NCBI GenBank assembly: GCA_013215775.1
Contig: JABSQO010000002.1
Coordinates: forward strand, 124,001 to 188,000
Reading direction: 5' to 3'
Length of the DNA: 64,000 nucleotides
Source of the DNA: Piscirickettsiaceae bacterium
Lineage (GTDB): Bacteria; Pseudomonadota; Gammaproteobacteria; Nitrosococcales; Methylophagaceae
The notes under the pieces were generated by a model. The model ran no database searches. It saw only the letters and a list, made by a program, of their open reading frames with translations, and was not told where the DNA came from. This document shows, piece after piece, positions 35,500-44,902 of the stretch (positions are counted from its first letter, which is position 1; each line of letters begins with the position of its first letter). The position numbers and the translations under genes were made by a program.

Positions 35500-35550
35500 T
35501 GTGATTCGCTGTTATTCTGTATATGAAATCTAAATTATGAGGATGTACTC

Positions 35551-36195
35551 ATGAAAAAAGCATGGATTGCGGGACTTATTATACTGCTAAACGGTTCGGT
35601 AGTATGGTCTGATACATTGAATATTATGGTAGTGGGTTTATTTAGCGGACAGGCTGTACTCATTATTAATAAACAACAACACCTATTAAAAGTTGGAAAA
35701 ACCACTCCTGAAGGTGTCACACTGATTTCAGCAAACAGTCAAAAAGCAGTACTTGAGGTTGATGGTATTCAGAAAGAGTATTTGTTAGGCTCGCAGATTG
35801 GTGGTAATTTTGGTCCACCACCAGTACAAGCCGTGGTGAATTTATGGTCAACGAACGGTATGTATTTGACACCAGGTAGTATCAATGGGTTTAGTGTTGA
35901 TTTTCTTGTCGACACTGGTGCATCAACGATAGCTCTAAATATTGCTACTGCACAAAGATTGGGCTTAGATTATCTTAATGGGCAAAAAATCGGTGTTAAA
36001 ACTGCTTCAGGAATATCAGCGGCTTATGCCGTGAAATTGGATCAAGTACAGGTAGGTGATATTAAATTATACAATATTGAGGCGGTGGTAATAGATGGTG
36101 ATGAGCCCCAAATAGCCCTGCTAGGTATGACCTTTTTAGGTCAATTGGATATGCAGCAAGTAGATCAGAGAATGGAATTGAAGAAGAAGTTTTAA
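35551..36195 (+). CDS. Secreted retropepsin-like aspartic protease
   Basis: This 214-residue protein has a signal peptide (IAGLIILLNGSVVWS) and, at about residues 125-205, a single retropepsin-type domain with the active-site DTGAS. The later hydrophobic-hydrophobic-Gly motif is ALLGMTFLG. It belongs to the TIGR02281 clan AA group, expected to act as a dimer in the periplasm. The N-terminal 80 residues are a small beta domain (VGLFSGQAVLIINKQQHLLKV). The substrate is unknown. It diverges from mobAB and is followed by a terminator. Confidence 0.85.
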   Translation: MKKAWIAGLIILLNGSVVWSDTLNIMVVGLFSGQAVLIINKQQHLLKVGKTTPEGVTLISANSQKAVLEVDGIQKEYLLGSQIGGNFGPPPVQAVVNLWSTNGMYLTPGSINGFSVDFLVDTGASTIALNIATAQRLGLDYLNGQKIGVKTASGISAAYAVKLDQVQVGDIKLYNIEAVVIDGDEPQIALLGMTFLGQLDMQQVDQRMELKKKF

Positions 36196-36213
36196 TTTGT
36201 AACGTGATGACAT

Positions 36214-36252
36214 AAAAAAGCCCTGATGATTAAAAACCAGCAGGGCTTTTTT
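36214..36252. terminator. Bidirectional terminator between protease and folE2
   Basis: AAAAAAGCCCTG (36214-36225) pairs with CAGGGCTTTTTT (36241-36252) around a 15-nt loop. The A- and T-runs on either side make it work on both strands, for the protease gene and for folE2. Confidence 0.93.
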
Positions 36253-36269
36253 GTGAATGATGGATCAGT

Positions 36270-37079
36270 TTAGTCGAAACCTTTGCTAATCAGTGCATAA
36301 GCAGAATGATTATGAATTGACTCAAAGTTTTCTGATTCGACTGTATAAGCACTAAGGCGGTCATCGTCATTTAATCGAGCGGCTATATCACGAACAATAT
36401 CTTCGACAAATTTTGGATTATCATAAGCACGTTCAGTGACATATTTTTCATCAGGTCGTTTGAGTAAGCCATATATTTCACATGAGGCTTCTTCTTCTAC
36501 TAAATCGATCAAATCTTCAATCCAAATAAAGCTATCGGAACGGACTGTAACAGTGACGTGTGAACGTTGATTATGAGCACCATAATCTGAAATACCTTTT
36601 GAACAAGGGCATAAGCTTGTTACTGGGACAACAACCTTAACAATAACATCTGTTTTTGTGCCAGTGATTTCACCGATAAAACTTACCTGATAATCCATCA
36701 AGCTTTTTACTTTACTGACAGGTGCTTCCTTATTAACGAAATAAGGGAAATCCATCTCAATATAACCTGATTCAGCTTGTAGCCGTTCGGTCATTTCACT
36801 TAACATGACACGGAATGATTTAACGGTAATTTCACGTTCATGCTGATTTAAAATTTCAACAAAGCGAGACATATGAGTGCCTTTGAACTGGTGAGGCAAG
36901 TTCACATACATATTAAAATTAGCGATGGTATGTTGCTCACCACTTGTACGATCACTGACTTTTATTGGATGTTGAATATCCTTAATACCCACCTTATCGA
37001 TGGCTATATGGCGTTTGTCTGCGATGTTTTGCACATCTTCGATTTCATCACAGCAATCTGGTTTGTTATCAGTTGTCAT
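36270..37079 (-). CDS. folE2: GTP cyclohydrolase FolE2
   Basis: FolE2 makes dihydroneopterin triphosphate from GTP and, unlike FolE, does not strictly depend on zinc. The 269-residue product shows the family Cys block [22 protein letters not shown] (partly) and the N-terminal [20 protein letters not shown]. FolE2 is often induced under zinc shortage via Zur. Its neighbour queD uses the same product, so the pathway here may be queuosine, folate, or both. I use ATG 37079; upstream frame extension overlaps queD. Confidence 0.93.
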   Translation of the reverse strand: MTTDNKPDCCDEIEDVQNIADKRHIAIDKVGIKDIQHPIKVSDRTSGEQHTIANFNMYVNLPHQFKGTHMSRFVEILNQHEREITVKSFRVMLSEMTERLQAESGYIEMDFPYFVNKEAPVSKVKSLMDYQVSFIGEITGTKTDVIVKVVVPVTSLCPCSKGISDYGAHNQRSHVTVTVRSDSFIWIEDLIDLVEEEASCEIYGLLKRPDEKYVTERAYDNPKFVEDIVRDIAARLNDDDRLSAYTVESENFESIHNHSAYALISKGFD

Positions 37080-37086
37080 TATTTGT

Positions 37087-37467
37087 TTAATCCTCGCGAT
37101 ACCGAACACAGGCACGATCAGTTTCCCAAAGAGTAACTCCGGAAATTTTAGCGGTGTCGATATTTAATGTTTTACTTAAGTTTTGGTAAAAATACTGAGC
37201 AATATTTTCAGCGGTTGGATTGATCGTATCAAATGGTGGAATATCGTTAAGATAACGGTGGTCCAACGTTTTGGCTAATTCACGTGCCGCTGTTTTAATC
37301 GTTTTGAAATCCATACCCATGCCATGCTCATTTAGGGTTGTAGCTGTAACTTCAACTTCTAATTTCCAATTATGGCCATGCATGCGACTACAATCACCTG
37401 GGTAATCACGCAATGTATGGGCAGATGCAAAATCAGCTAGAATTTTTAAGGTATAGGTTGCACTCAT
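37087..37467 (-). CDS. queD: 6-carboxytetrahydropterin synthase QueD
   Basis: QueD converts dihydroneopterin triphosphate to 6-carboxy-tetrahydropterin in queuosine synthesis. The 126-residue T-fold protein has the zinc histidines in FASAHTL and RMHGHNW, the catalytic Cys upstream (CSRMHGH), and the Asp-His of LDHRYLND. The C-terminus carries the substrate Glu ([11 protein letters not shown]). It lies 7 nt before folE2, which makes its substrate. Other members of the group make pyruvoyltetrahydropterin; C-x3-HGH favours QueD. Confidence 0.88.
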   Translation of the reverse strand: MSATYTLKILADFASAHTLRDYPGDCSRMHGHNWKLEVEVTATTLNEHGMGMDFKTIKTAARELAKTLDHRYLNDIPPFDTINPTAENIAQYFYQNLSKTLNIDTAKISGVTLWETDRACVRYRED

Positions 37468-37508
37468 AGTTGACTATTATACTAGGGAATAGAGGGGCAA
37501 TCGATATA

Positions 37509-39344
37509 TTATGCCGGAAAATATTTTTGAACTGCAGTTATGATGCCTTTGGCATCTAAGCCGCAGTCAGCTAGCATTTGTTTATGGTCCCCATGATCGA
37601 GGAATTTATCAGGCAGTCCCATGATCTCAATAGATGTACTATTATCAAGGGAAAGTAAGAATTCAGCAACAGCCGATCCCGCTCCGCCAAGGAGAGAATT
37701 TTCTTCAATTGTTACAATCAAGTCATGGCTATTGGCTATTTCTGCTATTACTTTGGTATCAAGTGGTTTTACAAAACGCATATTAACAACAGTTGCATCA
37801 AGCGCTTCTGCGGCGGTAATAGCAGGTTCAACCATAGCGCCAAATGCAAGTATTGCGACTTTTCTCCCTTGACGTTTAATGTCAGCCTTGCCAATTTCAA
37901 TAGTTGTTAATTCGGACTCAATATCAGCACCTATTCCCGTACCTCTTGGATAGCGAACGGCACTTGGACCATTATGTCGATAGCCTGTTGTGAGCATTTG
38001 GCGACATTCATTTTCATCAGATGGTGTCATGACGACTATATTGGGGATACAACGTAGGAAACTTAAGTCGAAACTACCCGCATGAGTCGCACCGTCTGCA
38101 CCTACTAATCCACCGCGATCAATGGCAAATAAAACAGGTAAATTCTGGATAGCTACATCATGTATTAACTGGTCATAAGCACGTTGTAAAAAGGTTGAAT
38201 AGATTGCGACAACGGGTTTTTTACCTTCACAAGCAATACCAGCAGCAAGTGTGACAGCATGTTGTTCGGCAATACCAACATCAAAATAACGATCAGGGTA
38301 TTGCTGCGCAAACGCATTGAGACCAGAGCCGTCACTCATAGCAGGCGTGATGCCAATTAAATCTTCGGACTCTTCTGCCATATCGCAAAGCCATTGGCCA
38401 AATACTTGGGTATAAGTTGGCCCAGAAGGTTTGCTGTTAGCAGGGCTAACACCATGATATTTACCTGGCTGTTGTTCAGCTGGCTCATATCCTTTACCTT
38501 TTTTGGTGACGATATGCAGGAACTGAGGTCCTTTGCGATCTTTCAAGTTACCTAATGTAGTGAGCAATGTATTAAGGTCATGTCCATCAATGGGGCCAAT
38601 ATAGTTAAAGCCCATTTCCTCGAATAGTGTTCCGGGTATAACCATACCTTTCACATGCTCTTCAGCACGGCGAGCAATTTCCCATGCTGGAGGGATTTTT
38701 TCTAATACTCTCTTGCTGCCTTCACGAGCAGATGCATAGAATTTTCCTGATAATATTCTGGCGAGATAATTAGACATCCCACCCACATTTTTTGAAATAG
38801 ACATTTCATTATCGTTCAGGATAACCAACAGATTGGCACTTAAATCCCCTGCATGGGCTAAAGCCTCATAAGCTTGGCCAGCAGTTAAGGCACCATCACC
38901 GATAATGGCGACACTGTGACGAGTACTCTTTGTTGCCTGTGCTGCAATAGCCATACCTAAAGCTGCACTGATTGAAGTGCTGGAATGGCCGGTGCCAAAG
39001 ACATCATATGGACTTTCACTTCGTTTGGGAAAACCAGATAAACCACCGGGTTGACGCATAGTATGCATCTGGTCTCGGCGGCCAGTAATTATTTTATGAG
39101 CATAACTTTGATGGCCCACATCCCAGACAAAACGGTCTTCGGGAGTGTTAAATATATAATGCAATGCTAGGGTTAGCTCAATGACTCCCAAGTTAGAGGA
39201 TATGTGCCCACCTGTTTGCTGCACGCTATCTATAATCAATGCTCTGATTTCTTCAGCTACTTGTGGTAGCTGTGTTTTATCTAACTTTCTCAGATCATCT
39301 GGACTGTTAATTTTAGTAAGTAAATTGTCGGTTTCTATCGGCAT
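37509..39344 (-). CDS. dxs: 1-deoxy-D-xylulose-5-phosphate synthase Dxs
   Basis: Dxs is the thiamine-diphosphate enzyme that starts the MEP isoprenoid pathway. The 611-residue product has the N-terminal His ([11 protein letters not shown]), the ThDP motif GDGALTAG with its Asn (LNDNEMSI), and the transketolase middle and C-terminal domains ([23 protein letters not shown]). The start is ATG 39344 (MPIETDNLL); the frame extends to TTG 39371 inside ispA. It follows ispA by 4 nt, the usual xseB-ispA-dxs order. Confidence 0.96.
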   Translation of the reverse strand: MPIETDNLLTKINSPDDLRKLDKTQLPQVAEEIRALIIDSVQQTGGHISSNLGVIELTLALHYIFNTPEDRFVWDVGHQSYAHKIITGRRDQMHTMRQPGGLSGFPKRSESPYDVFGTGHSSTSISAALGMAIAAQATKSTRHSVAIIGDGALTAGQAYEALAHAGDLSANLLVILNDNEMSISKNVGGMSNYLARILSGKFYASAREGSKRVLEKIPPAWEIARRAEEHVKGMVIPGTLFEEMGFNYIGPIDGHDLNTLLTTLGNLKDRKGPQFLHIVTKKGKGYEPAEQQPGKYHGVSPANSKPSGPTYTQVFGQWLCDMAEESEDLIGITPAMSDGSGLNAFAQQYPDRYFDVGIAEQHAVTLAAGIACEGKKPVVAIYSTFLQRAYDQLIHDVAIQNLPVLFAIDRGGLVGADGATHAGSFDLSFLRCIPNIVVMTPSDENECRQMLTTGYRHNGPSAVRYPRGTGIGADIESELTTIEIGKADIKRQGRKVAILAFGAMVEPAITAAEALDATVVNMRFVKPLDTKVIAEIANSHDLIVTIEENSLLGGAGSAVAEFLLSLDNSTSIEIMGLPDKFLDHGDHKQMLADCGLDAKGIITAVQKYFPA

Positions 39345-39348
39345 ATTC

Positions 39349-40248
39349 TTAGTGAGATCGTTGTACAACAAATTGAGCCAATTCGGCTAATGCTTGAGTA
39401 TTGTATGGTAAATCATCAAGTTCAGCCAAAGCCTGATTAACTAAATCATTCGCTTTTTGCTGAGCTGCTGGTAATCCTAATAAAGCAGGGTACGTGGGTT
39501 TGTTCAATGCAATATCCGAACCTTGAGTTTTGCCTAACGTTTCAGTATCAGCAATGACATCCAGCACATCATCTTGCACTTGGAATGCCAAGCCAATACA
39601 GCGGGCATAACTATCCAGTTTTGATAAAATGGTTTCACTTGCATGTGATGATGCCAATGCGCCTATACGAACGCTGGCTCGTATGAGCGCGCCAGTCTTA
39701 AGCTCGTGCATAGACTGTAAATCTTCAAGACTTAATGATTGTCCTACTGATTCTAGATCAATTGCTTGGCCACCTGCCATTCCTAGTGCACCTGATTGTT
39801 GAGCAAGTGTTTTGATCATCTGGCTTTGTTGCGTTACTGGCAGAACATTATCGCATAAGACTTCAAAGGCCGTACTTTGTAAGGCATCACCCACTAATAA
39901 TGCGGTGGCATCACCATAAATTTTATGACAAGTTGGTTGGCCACGACGTAAGTCATCGTTATCCATCATTGGCATATCATCATGTACTAGCGAATAAGCA
40001 TGGATCATTTCTACCGCACTAGCAGGGGCATCCAATACGGCTAATTCAGTATGCAAAGCCTCTCCTGTTGCGTAAACCAATAAAGCGCGTAAACGTTTTC
40101 CACCATTCAATGTGGCATAGCGCATCGCTTCAATTAGCTTTGCTGAAGTTTGAGTTTTATTACTGTTAGGCAAACGATCGGAAAGCGCTTGTTCTACGCG
40201 AGCTTGTCGATGCTGCATCCAGTCAGCGAGGATAAAACTATCGGTCAC
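39349..40248 (-). CDS. ispA: Farnesyl diphosphate synthase IspA
   Basis: IspA condenses IPP with DMAPP and GPP to make farnesyl diphosphate. The 299-residue prenyltransferase has both Asp-rich motifs ([16 protein letters not shown] and FQVQDDVLD) and the GGKRLR entry motif. The start is GTG 40248, overlapping the xseB stop by 4 nt (GTGA), which settles it. A C-terminal Lys/Arg-type end is normal (VQRSH). Confidence 0.95.
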   Translation of the reverse strand: MTDSFILADWMQHRQARVEQALSDRLPNSNKTQTSAKLIEAMRYATLNGGKRLRALLVYATGEALHTELAVLDAPASAVEMIHAYSLVHDDMPMMDNDDLRRGQPTCHKIYGDATALLVGDALQSTAFEVLCDNVLPVTQQSQMIKTLAQQSGALGMAGGQAIDLESVGQSLSLEDLQSMHELKTGALIRASVRIGALASSHASETILSKLDSYARCIGLAFQVQDDVLDVIADTETLGKTQGSDIALNKPTYPALLGLPAAQQKANDLVNQALAELDDLPYNTQALAELAQFVVQRSH

Positions 40249-40487
40249 GATTCAGAATTATTAGGTTTAAAATCCACCAATTTTGATTGGCCAGATTGTT
40301 GTAATAGCATTTGTACTTTTTGTTCAGCAGCCTGCAATGATTCTTGACAATCACGGGTTAGCAATACGCCACTTTCATATAGTTTTAATGATTCTTCAAG
40401 GCTAATATCACCTTGTTCAAGGCGCGCAACTAATGATTCTAGTTCAGTGACGGCTTCTTCATAACTTAGTTTTTTTCGTTTTGCCAC
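40245..40487 (-). CDS. xseB: Exodeoxyribonuclease VII small subunit XseB
   Basis: XseB is the small helical subunit of exonuclease VII, active on single-stranded DNA with XseA. The 80-residue product matches the family: SYEEAVTELESLVARLEQGD, then LEESLKLYESGVLLTRDCQ and LQAAEQKVQML. I use GTG 40487, with GAGG about 8 nt upstream; the longer frame to 40520 adds residues not seen in the family. xseA is not in the window. Confidence 0.93.
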   Translation of the reverse strand: MAKRKKLSYEEAVTELESLVARLEQGDISLEESLKLYESGVLLTRDCQESLQAAEQKVQMLLQQSGQSKLVDFKPNNSES

Positions 40488-40603
40488 AACATGGGCCTCT
40501 AAACAAAATCTAATCAGCATGCATTATAAGTTAATCATCATATTATTGCCCGTTAGATTATTCTAGAGGCGTTGTCAGACTATGATGGTTCTATAGTTCA
40601 CGC

Positions 40604-40618
40604 TATAATGCCGCCATG
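40604..40618 (+). promoter_or_regulatory. TATAAT box 6 nt before the ribF start codon (leaderless mRNA)
   Basis: A perfect TATAAT lies at 40604-40609 and the ribF ATG at 40616. Transcription would begin at or next to the A of the start codon, leaving no 5' leader. In agreement, no ribosome-binding sequence lies before ATG. The -35 at 17-bp spacing (TATGAT, 40581-40586) is poor. Also, no in-frame alternative start with a good ribosome site is evident. Confidence 0.6.
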
Positions 40619-41548
40619 CAAAAAATCATTCGAGGATTCCATAATTTATCGGCTTCACCGGCAGGGTGTGTGGCCACAATTGGTAATTTTGATGGAGTAC
40701 ATTTAGGTCATCAAGCGGTGTTAAACCAACTGGCAATGAAAGGCGATACTCTTGGCTTGCCAGCGGTGATCATTACCTTTGAACCACAACCGAACGAATT
40801 CTTTTCCCCTGATAAAGCACCAGCAAGGTTAAGCCGTTTTCGGGAAAAAGTGGAAGCACTACGATGTTATTCCATTCAGCAATTATGTGTACTGAAATTT
40901 AATAAAAAATTAGCACAAATGACAGCTGAAGACTTTATTCGTCAGTTACTCGTTGATGGTTTAAATGTACGTTATTTAGTCGTGGGTGATGATTTTAAAT
41001 TTGGTAAAAATCGCCAAGGTGATTTTGCTATGCTTCAGCAAGCAGGGGAACAACACGGCTTTCAGGTCGTCAATATGCACACTTTCTCGGTAGATAATAT
41101 GCGGGTCAGTAGTACGCGTATCCGTCAGGCATTACATTCGGGTGATCTAGTACTGGCAGAAAAGTTATTAGGAAGACCTTATCGCATGAGTGGTCGTGTG
41201 GCTCATGGTGATAAGCGTGGTCGAACATTGGGTTTCCCAACGGCAAACATTCATTTACATCGTCGTAAAGTACCATTAAGCGGGGTGTATGCAGTGCAAC
41301 TATTTGGGATAGCTGGCGAGCCTATTCAGGGTGTTGCTAATGTGGGTGTTCGTCCGACAGTTGGATCTGAAAAAGCATTATTAGAAGTACATTTATTCGA
41401 TTTTGATCGTGATATTTATGGCGAACATGTACAGATATTTTTTCTACAAAAATTACGCGAAGAGCAAAAATTCGCTGATTTAACAGAGTTAACTAAACAA
41501 ATTGAACAGGATTGCCAGCGTGCAAAAGCCTATTTTGCTAATGCGTAA
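40616..41548 (+). CDS. ribF: Bifunctional riboflavin kinase/FAD synthetase RibF
   Basis: RibF makes FMN and FAD from riboflavin. The 310-residue product has the N-terminal adenylyltransferase domain (TIGNFDGVHLGHQAV, the GDDFKFGKNRQGD loop, VSSTRIRQAL) and the C-terminal kinase domain (HGDKRGRTLGFPTANI, GVANVGVRPT). Length is normal. It appears to be transcribed from its own leaderless promoter. rpsT, murJ and ileS, frequent neighbours elsewhere, are absent. Confidence 0.96.
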   Translation: MQKIIRGFHNLSASPAGCVATIGNFDGVHLGHQAVLNQLAMKGDTLGLPAVIITFEPQPNEFFSPDKAPARLSRFREKVEALRCYSIQQLCVLKFNKKLAQMTAEDFIRQLLVDGLNVRYLVVGDDFKFGKNRQGDFAMLQQAGEQHGFQVVNMHTFSVDNMRVSSTRIRQALHSGDLVLAEKLLGRPYRMSGRVAHGDKRGRTLGFPTANIHLHRRKVPLSGVYAVQLFGIAGEPIQGVANVGVRPTVGSEKALLEVHLFDFDRDIYGEHVQIFFLQKLREEQKFADLTELTKQIEQDCQRAKAYFANA

Positions 41549-41574
41549 TTTATAGTGATCGTTGAATTCATCCT

Positions 41575-41862
41575 CTATCCATGAGCAATTGATTTATCAG
41601 TAAATAAGTAATCTTTTAGTTCTTTATCGAAACTTGGATCTTTACGACGAATCCATTCAAGCACCATTGCCGCATGTTCTTTTTCTTCATCTCGATTATG
41701 AGCAAGAATGGCTTTAAGTTCTTCATCTTTACATGTATCGACGCGCTGGTTATACCAATCGATAGCTTCTAACTCTTCCATGAGAGACACAATTGCTTTG
41801 TGCATATCACGTGTTTCATCTGATAATTCTTCAATAGGCTCGTGATAACCTTCATTAGCCAT
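41575..41862 (-). CDS. Encapsulated-ferritin-like iron protein (EncFtn family)
   Basis: This 95-residue two-helix ferritin-like protein closely resembles EncFtn of Rhodospirillum rubrum, which forms ring-like decamers with ferroxidase sites at the dimer interface. The ligand residues are present: Glu30 in SLMEELEAIDWYNQR, and Glu60 and His63 in HNRDEEKEHAAM. EncFtn is normally inside an encapsulin shell and ends with a targeting peptide. Here the protein ends at FTDKSIAHG with no such peptide, and no encapsulin gene is in the window. Its function may be free iron oxidation. Confidence 0.88.
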   Translation of the reverse strand: MANEGYHEPIEELSDETRDMHKAIVSLMEELEAIDWYNQRVDTCKDEELKAILAHNRDEEKEHAAMVLEWIRRKDPSFDKELKDYLFTDKSIAHG

Positions 41863-41883
41863 AACGTTCTCCTCAATTAATAA

Positions 41884-42378
41884 TTATTCTTTAGTGAATT
41901 CGCCAAAGTCAGCTCCAGCTAAGCTGTTTCGTAAATCAGCACTGGATAACGATAAAGCATAACCTAATACACCACTACCAATGATGACTTCATCATAGTT
42001 CATAACACTATTATCAACTAACACGTGAATAGATGCGGGTAAGGCGATAGGGGGCACTGCACCAACAACATATCCAGTTGCTTGTGCAACCTCATCAAAT
42101 TCAGCCATACGCAATTTTCGTTCATTAAGGTGCTTGCGTAATACAGCCCAATCTGCACGTCCTGCGCCCGCAACAGCAAGCAGAATAAAGTTATTTGATT
42201 TGGTTTTAAATAACAGGCTACGCACAACAGAATGAGGTTCCCGTCCTTCACTCGTTAGCAATTCTTCTAAATGTCGGATAGGTTTCTTATCTTCAGACAA
42301 GGGGATTGCAATCACATCAAAAGCAATATTGTTCTGTTCGAGTAGTTGACTAACAGGGGATTGGATAGTGAGATCCAT
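41884..42378 (-). CDS. YbaK/ProX-type aminoacyl-tRNA deacylase domain protein
   Basis: This 164-residue protein of the YbaK/EbsC fold clears mischarged aminoacyl-tRNAs in trans. The family Lys and Gly motifs are seen (VVRSLLFKTKSNNFILLAVAG, TGYVVGAVPPIALP). Substrate specificity (Cys-tRNAPro, Ala-tRNAPro or other) cannot be assigned. It lies 21 nt upstream of the EncFtn gene on the same strand and may share its transcript. Confidence 0.8.
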   Translation of the reverse strand: MDLTIQSPVSQLLEQNNIAFDVIAIPLSEDKKPIRHLEELLTSEGREPHSVVRSLLFKTKSNNFILLAVAGAGRADWAVLRKHLNERKLRMAEFDEVAQATGYVVGAVPPIALPASIHVLVDNSVMNYDEVIIGSGVLGYALSLSSADLRNSLAGADFGEFTKE

Positions 42379-42488
42379 TTAGAACTCCAAAATATACAGT
42401 AATTTAAGTATACGTTTTATTACTGCTAATAGAAGAGTGGTTGTTATTTTGAAACAGTGAATTCATGTTAATGGTGATACTACCTCAA

Positions 42489-43010
42489 TTATTTAGCTTT
42501 TCGATAGTGCCATGTCGGTTGTTGATCGCTATCGATAATATTGTGATTAATAAGCCATTGTTGAGCATCTTCAGCATCATTCTCAAACCATGACTTTGCT
42601 GAACCTAGTCTAAATGTGTATCCCCAACTATCCATATCAAGCATCATGCGTTCTTTACCTATTTTTGGTAAATGATCCGCTAATAGAATTTGTAGATAAC
42701 ACACACCATTTTCTTCATCATAGTCACCTTCAGCATTAGTATCGAGATTGGCTCGTCGTTGTGGGTCCATACAGATGTAATGACCAGCTTCATGTAATGC
42801 TGAGTGAACAGGCGTGTCGTATCGCAATAACAGTTTATTACCCATTAATCCCGCTTCACGATCACCAAAAAAACTGCCGGGAATGGTGTCATTATTAGTA
42901 ATGTGTTCAATCTCAATTCCATAGGGTTGGAGTAAGGTTACTAATTGTTGTTGCCGTTGCTGATCACAGTTTAAAACAGTAGTAGGATCGACCTCAGACA
43001 CGTCGGGCAT
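42489..43010 (-). CDS. HEAGH-motif conserved protein, possible metallohydrolase
   Basis: This 173-residue protein carries a zinc-protease-type HExxH motif (SALHEAGHYICMD) in a mostly soluble chain. Preceding Gly-rich GSFFGDREAGLMGN and following DEENGVCYLQILLAD are conserved-looking, and the end is WHYRKAK. No signal peptide. I do not recognise a named family. ATG 43010 lies inside the end of tcdA by 17 nt, so translation is coupled. Whether it has protease activity is unknown. Confidence 0.65.
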   Translation of the reverse strand: MPDVSEVDPTTVLNCDQQRQQQLVTLLQPYGIEIEHITNNDTIPGSFFGDREAGLMGNKLLLRYDTPVHSALHEAGHYICMDPQRRANLDTNAEGDYDEENGVCYLQILLADHLPKIGKERMMLDMDSWGYTFRLGSAKSWFENDAEDAQQWLINHNIIDSDQQPTWHYRKAK

Positions 43011-43731
43011 CACCAATAATATGGTTAGTGACCATGCCTGCCAGTGTTAAACCAAAGATAGAAGGCATATAACTCACTGTGCCATTGACGGCTCTAGGCC
43101 GACCACGGCCGACCGATTCGGGTGGTAGTGCGGGCAGTGGTGATTCAATGGAATACACTGCTTGAATACCACGACCGACACCACGGCGCCGCAGATGGCC
43201 TCGCAATTGTTTGGCAAGTTTACACATTGATGTATCCATCATATCGCCAGTGCGTACCAGCGTTGGGTCAAGTTTCCCGCCGGCACCCATACTGGCAAAG
43301 ATTGCCATATTATTACGCCATGCTGTTTCGATTAATGCTGTTTTGCTACTCATACTGTCGATCGCATCTATAACAGCAGTAAAGTCTTGATTGAGAACAT
43401 CAGCAATGGAATCTGGGGTGAGAAACTTTTTGAGCAGATTGACTTTGCAATCTGGGTTAATATCTTGAATTCGTTCGGCCATTACCTCGGCTTTTGATAT
43501 ATCAATAGTGGAATTTAAGGCAATAAGCTGACGATTCATATTCGAACCTGACACCACATCATGATCAACTAAAGTCATCTGACCTACCCCCATTCGGGCT
43601 AATGCTTCTGCGGTATAAGATCCTACGCCACCCATACCAGCAAGAAAAACATGGCTGGCTTGCAGGCGTTCAATACCTTGATCACCAATAAGGATATGAG
43701 TTCGTTCAAATAAAGGATTACTAATGGACAT
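42994..43731 (-). CDS. tcdA: tRNA threonylcarbamoyladenosine dehydratase TcdA
   Basis: TcdA (CsdL) is a ThiF/E1-like enzyme that cyclises t6A37 in tRNA to ct6A. The 245-residue product shows the ATP-binding LAGMGGVGSYTAEALAR, DHDVVSGSNMNRQL, and the basic segment LRGHLRRRGVGRG with a Cys nearby (TSMCKLA). The family normally partners with CsdE/CsdA, neither of which is present here. It overlaps the HEAGH-protein gene. Confidence 0.95.
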   Translation of the reverse strand: MSISNPLFERTHILIGDQGIERLQASHVFLAGMGGVGSYTAEALARMGVGQMTLVDHDVVSGSNMNRQLIALNSTIDISKAEVMAERIQDINPDCKVNLLKKFLTPDSIADVLNQDFTAVIDAIDSMSSKTALIETAWRNNMAIFASMGAGGKLDPTLVRTGDMMDTSMCKLAKQLRGHLRRRGVGRGIQAVYSIESPLPALPPESVGRGRPRAVNGTVSYMPSIFGLTLAGMVTNHIIGDARRV

Positions 43732-43763
43732 AGCCTGTTTCTACTAAAAATTAGGTGATTATT

Positions 43764-44120
43764 TTAGCTTAATTCTTGCTTGGAAGCACATAACACACAC
43801 ATTGACGAAGCAGGGTCGATTGCTAACCGACGTAGATCGATATCTTCATCACATACAAGGCAATAGCCATAATCACCAGAATCTATGAGTGCTAAAGCCG
43901 TTGATATTTTTCTAAGTTGTTGTTGTCTGAGGCGAGTTGTTTCAACTGCCATTGATTGTGATTGCATGGCATCCATTCGTGATATGCGACCAACACTGGC
44001 TTGATCTAGTTCAACAGTCTCAGTTGAACTTTGTGCCAGTTGTTGTGAAGACATCAATTCATCTCGTTGGGTTTCGAGTAACTGTTTGAATTTTTGTAAA
44101 TCTGAATTATTCATTGTCAT
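43764..44120 (-). CDS. DksA/TraR-type C4 zinc-finger protein
   Basis: This 118-residue protein has an N-terminal helical coiled coil (LQKFKQLLETQRDELMSS, TRLRQQQLRKISTALALID) and a C-terminal zinc finger with CLVC and CVLC pairs. This is the layout of small DksA/TraR-like regulators that bind the RNA polymerase secondary channel. It is shorter than DksA. The DksA acidic tip (DxxxA) is not obvious, so a different role is possible. It overlaps the end of tatD by 14 nt. ATG 44120 or 44114. Confidence 0.8.
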   Translation of the reverse strand: MTMNNSDLQKFKQLLETQRDELMSSQQLAQSSTETVELDQASVGRISRMDAMQSQSMAVETTRLRQQQLRKISTALALIDSGDYGYCLVCDEDIDLRRLAIDPASSMCVLCASKQELS

Positions 44121-44898
44121 CAATGTTTGTGATTTCGCATAAAAATAATTCCTTCACATTTCTTGTTGTACTTTGAGCAATCTGTTTAGCTGATTCAGGA
44201 CGTATTTCTGATAACTCAGCAAGGATAGAAGGGATGTTTTCTGGTGTGTTTCTGAGCTGTTGCATATTAGCCAAAGCCATATCCGGAGCATCTGTTTCTA
44301 GAACGAGTGCTGAAAGAGGGAGATGACTGAACAGTTGCCGTAATCTAGTTGCTTTTTCGTGCGTAATAACACCACCGACACCTAATAAAAAACCTAATTT
44401 AATATACTGTTGAGCTTGTTGTTCGCTACCGTTAAACGCATGAACAATACCACCTTTAAGTGCATATTGTTTTAGTAATTTAATTGTTTGGTCATGGGCT
44501 TTTCGGACATGAAGAATAACCGGTAATTCCATCTCTTTCGCGATCTGTAATTGTTCACAAAATAATTCTAGTTGGGACTTTTTATCATGATTTTCCAGAT
44601 AAAAATCTAAGCCAATTTCACCGATTGCTACAGTATGATGTGTGGTAATTAATTGTTTTAATTGGGCTAAATGTTTAGGATGATGTTGCTTCATAAACAT
44701 AGGGTGTAAGCCCAATGCTGGATATAACATGTCAGATTGTTGGCAAATATGGAGTAAGTGTTGCCACGTGTTTGCGGTGACTCCAGGTACGATAATGTGA
44801 GTTAACCCAAGTTGTTGACAATGTTCTATTATATTGTTGCGATCATCATCAAATTGTTCAAAATCAAGGTGACAATGACTGTCAATCAACTCAATCAT
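44107..44898 (-). CDS. TatD-family metal-dependent DNase/hydrolase
   Basis: This 263-residue TIM-barrel hydrolase carries the metal-binding DSHCHLDF, GEIGLDFY, HVRKAHDQT, HAFNGS and ETDAPDM motifs. TatD/YcfH proteins have 3'-5' DNase or D-tyrosyl-tRNA deacylase-like activities. Paralogs TatD, YcfH and YjjV cannot be separated with confidence from this sequence alone. It is coupled to the DksA-like gene downstream. Confidence 0.92.
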   Translation of the reverse strand: MIELIDSHCHLDFEQFDDDRNNIIEHCQQLGLTHIIVPGVTANTWQHLLHICQQSDMLYPALGLHPMFMKQHHPKHLAQLKQLITTHHTVAIGEIGLDFYLENHDKKSQLELFCEQLQIAKEMELPVILHVRKAHDQTIKLLKQYALKGGIVHAFNGSEQQAQQYIKLGFLLGVGGVITHEKATRLRQLFSHLPLSALVLETDAPDMALANMQQLRNTPENIPSILAELSEIRPESAKQIAQSTTRNVKELFLCEITNIDDNE

Positions 44899-44902
44899 TG
44901 TA

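Noticed and set aside
41575-42378. Encapsulin nanocompartment operon
   Set aside because: The ferritin-like cargo type is present, but the neighbouring gene is a YbaK-type deacylase, not a shell protein.
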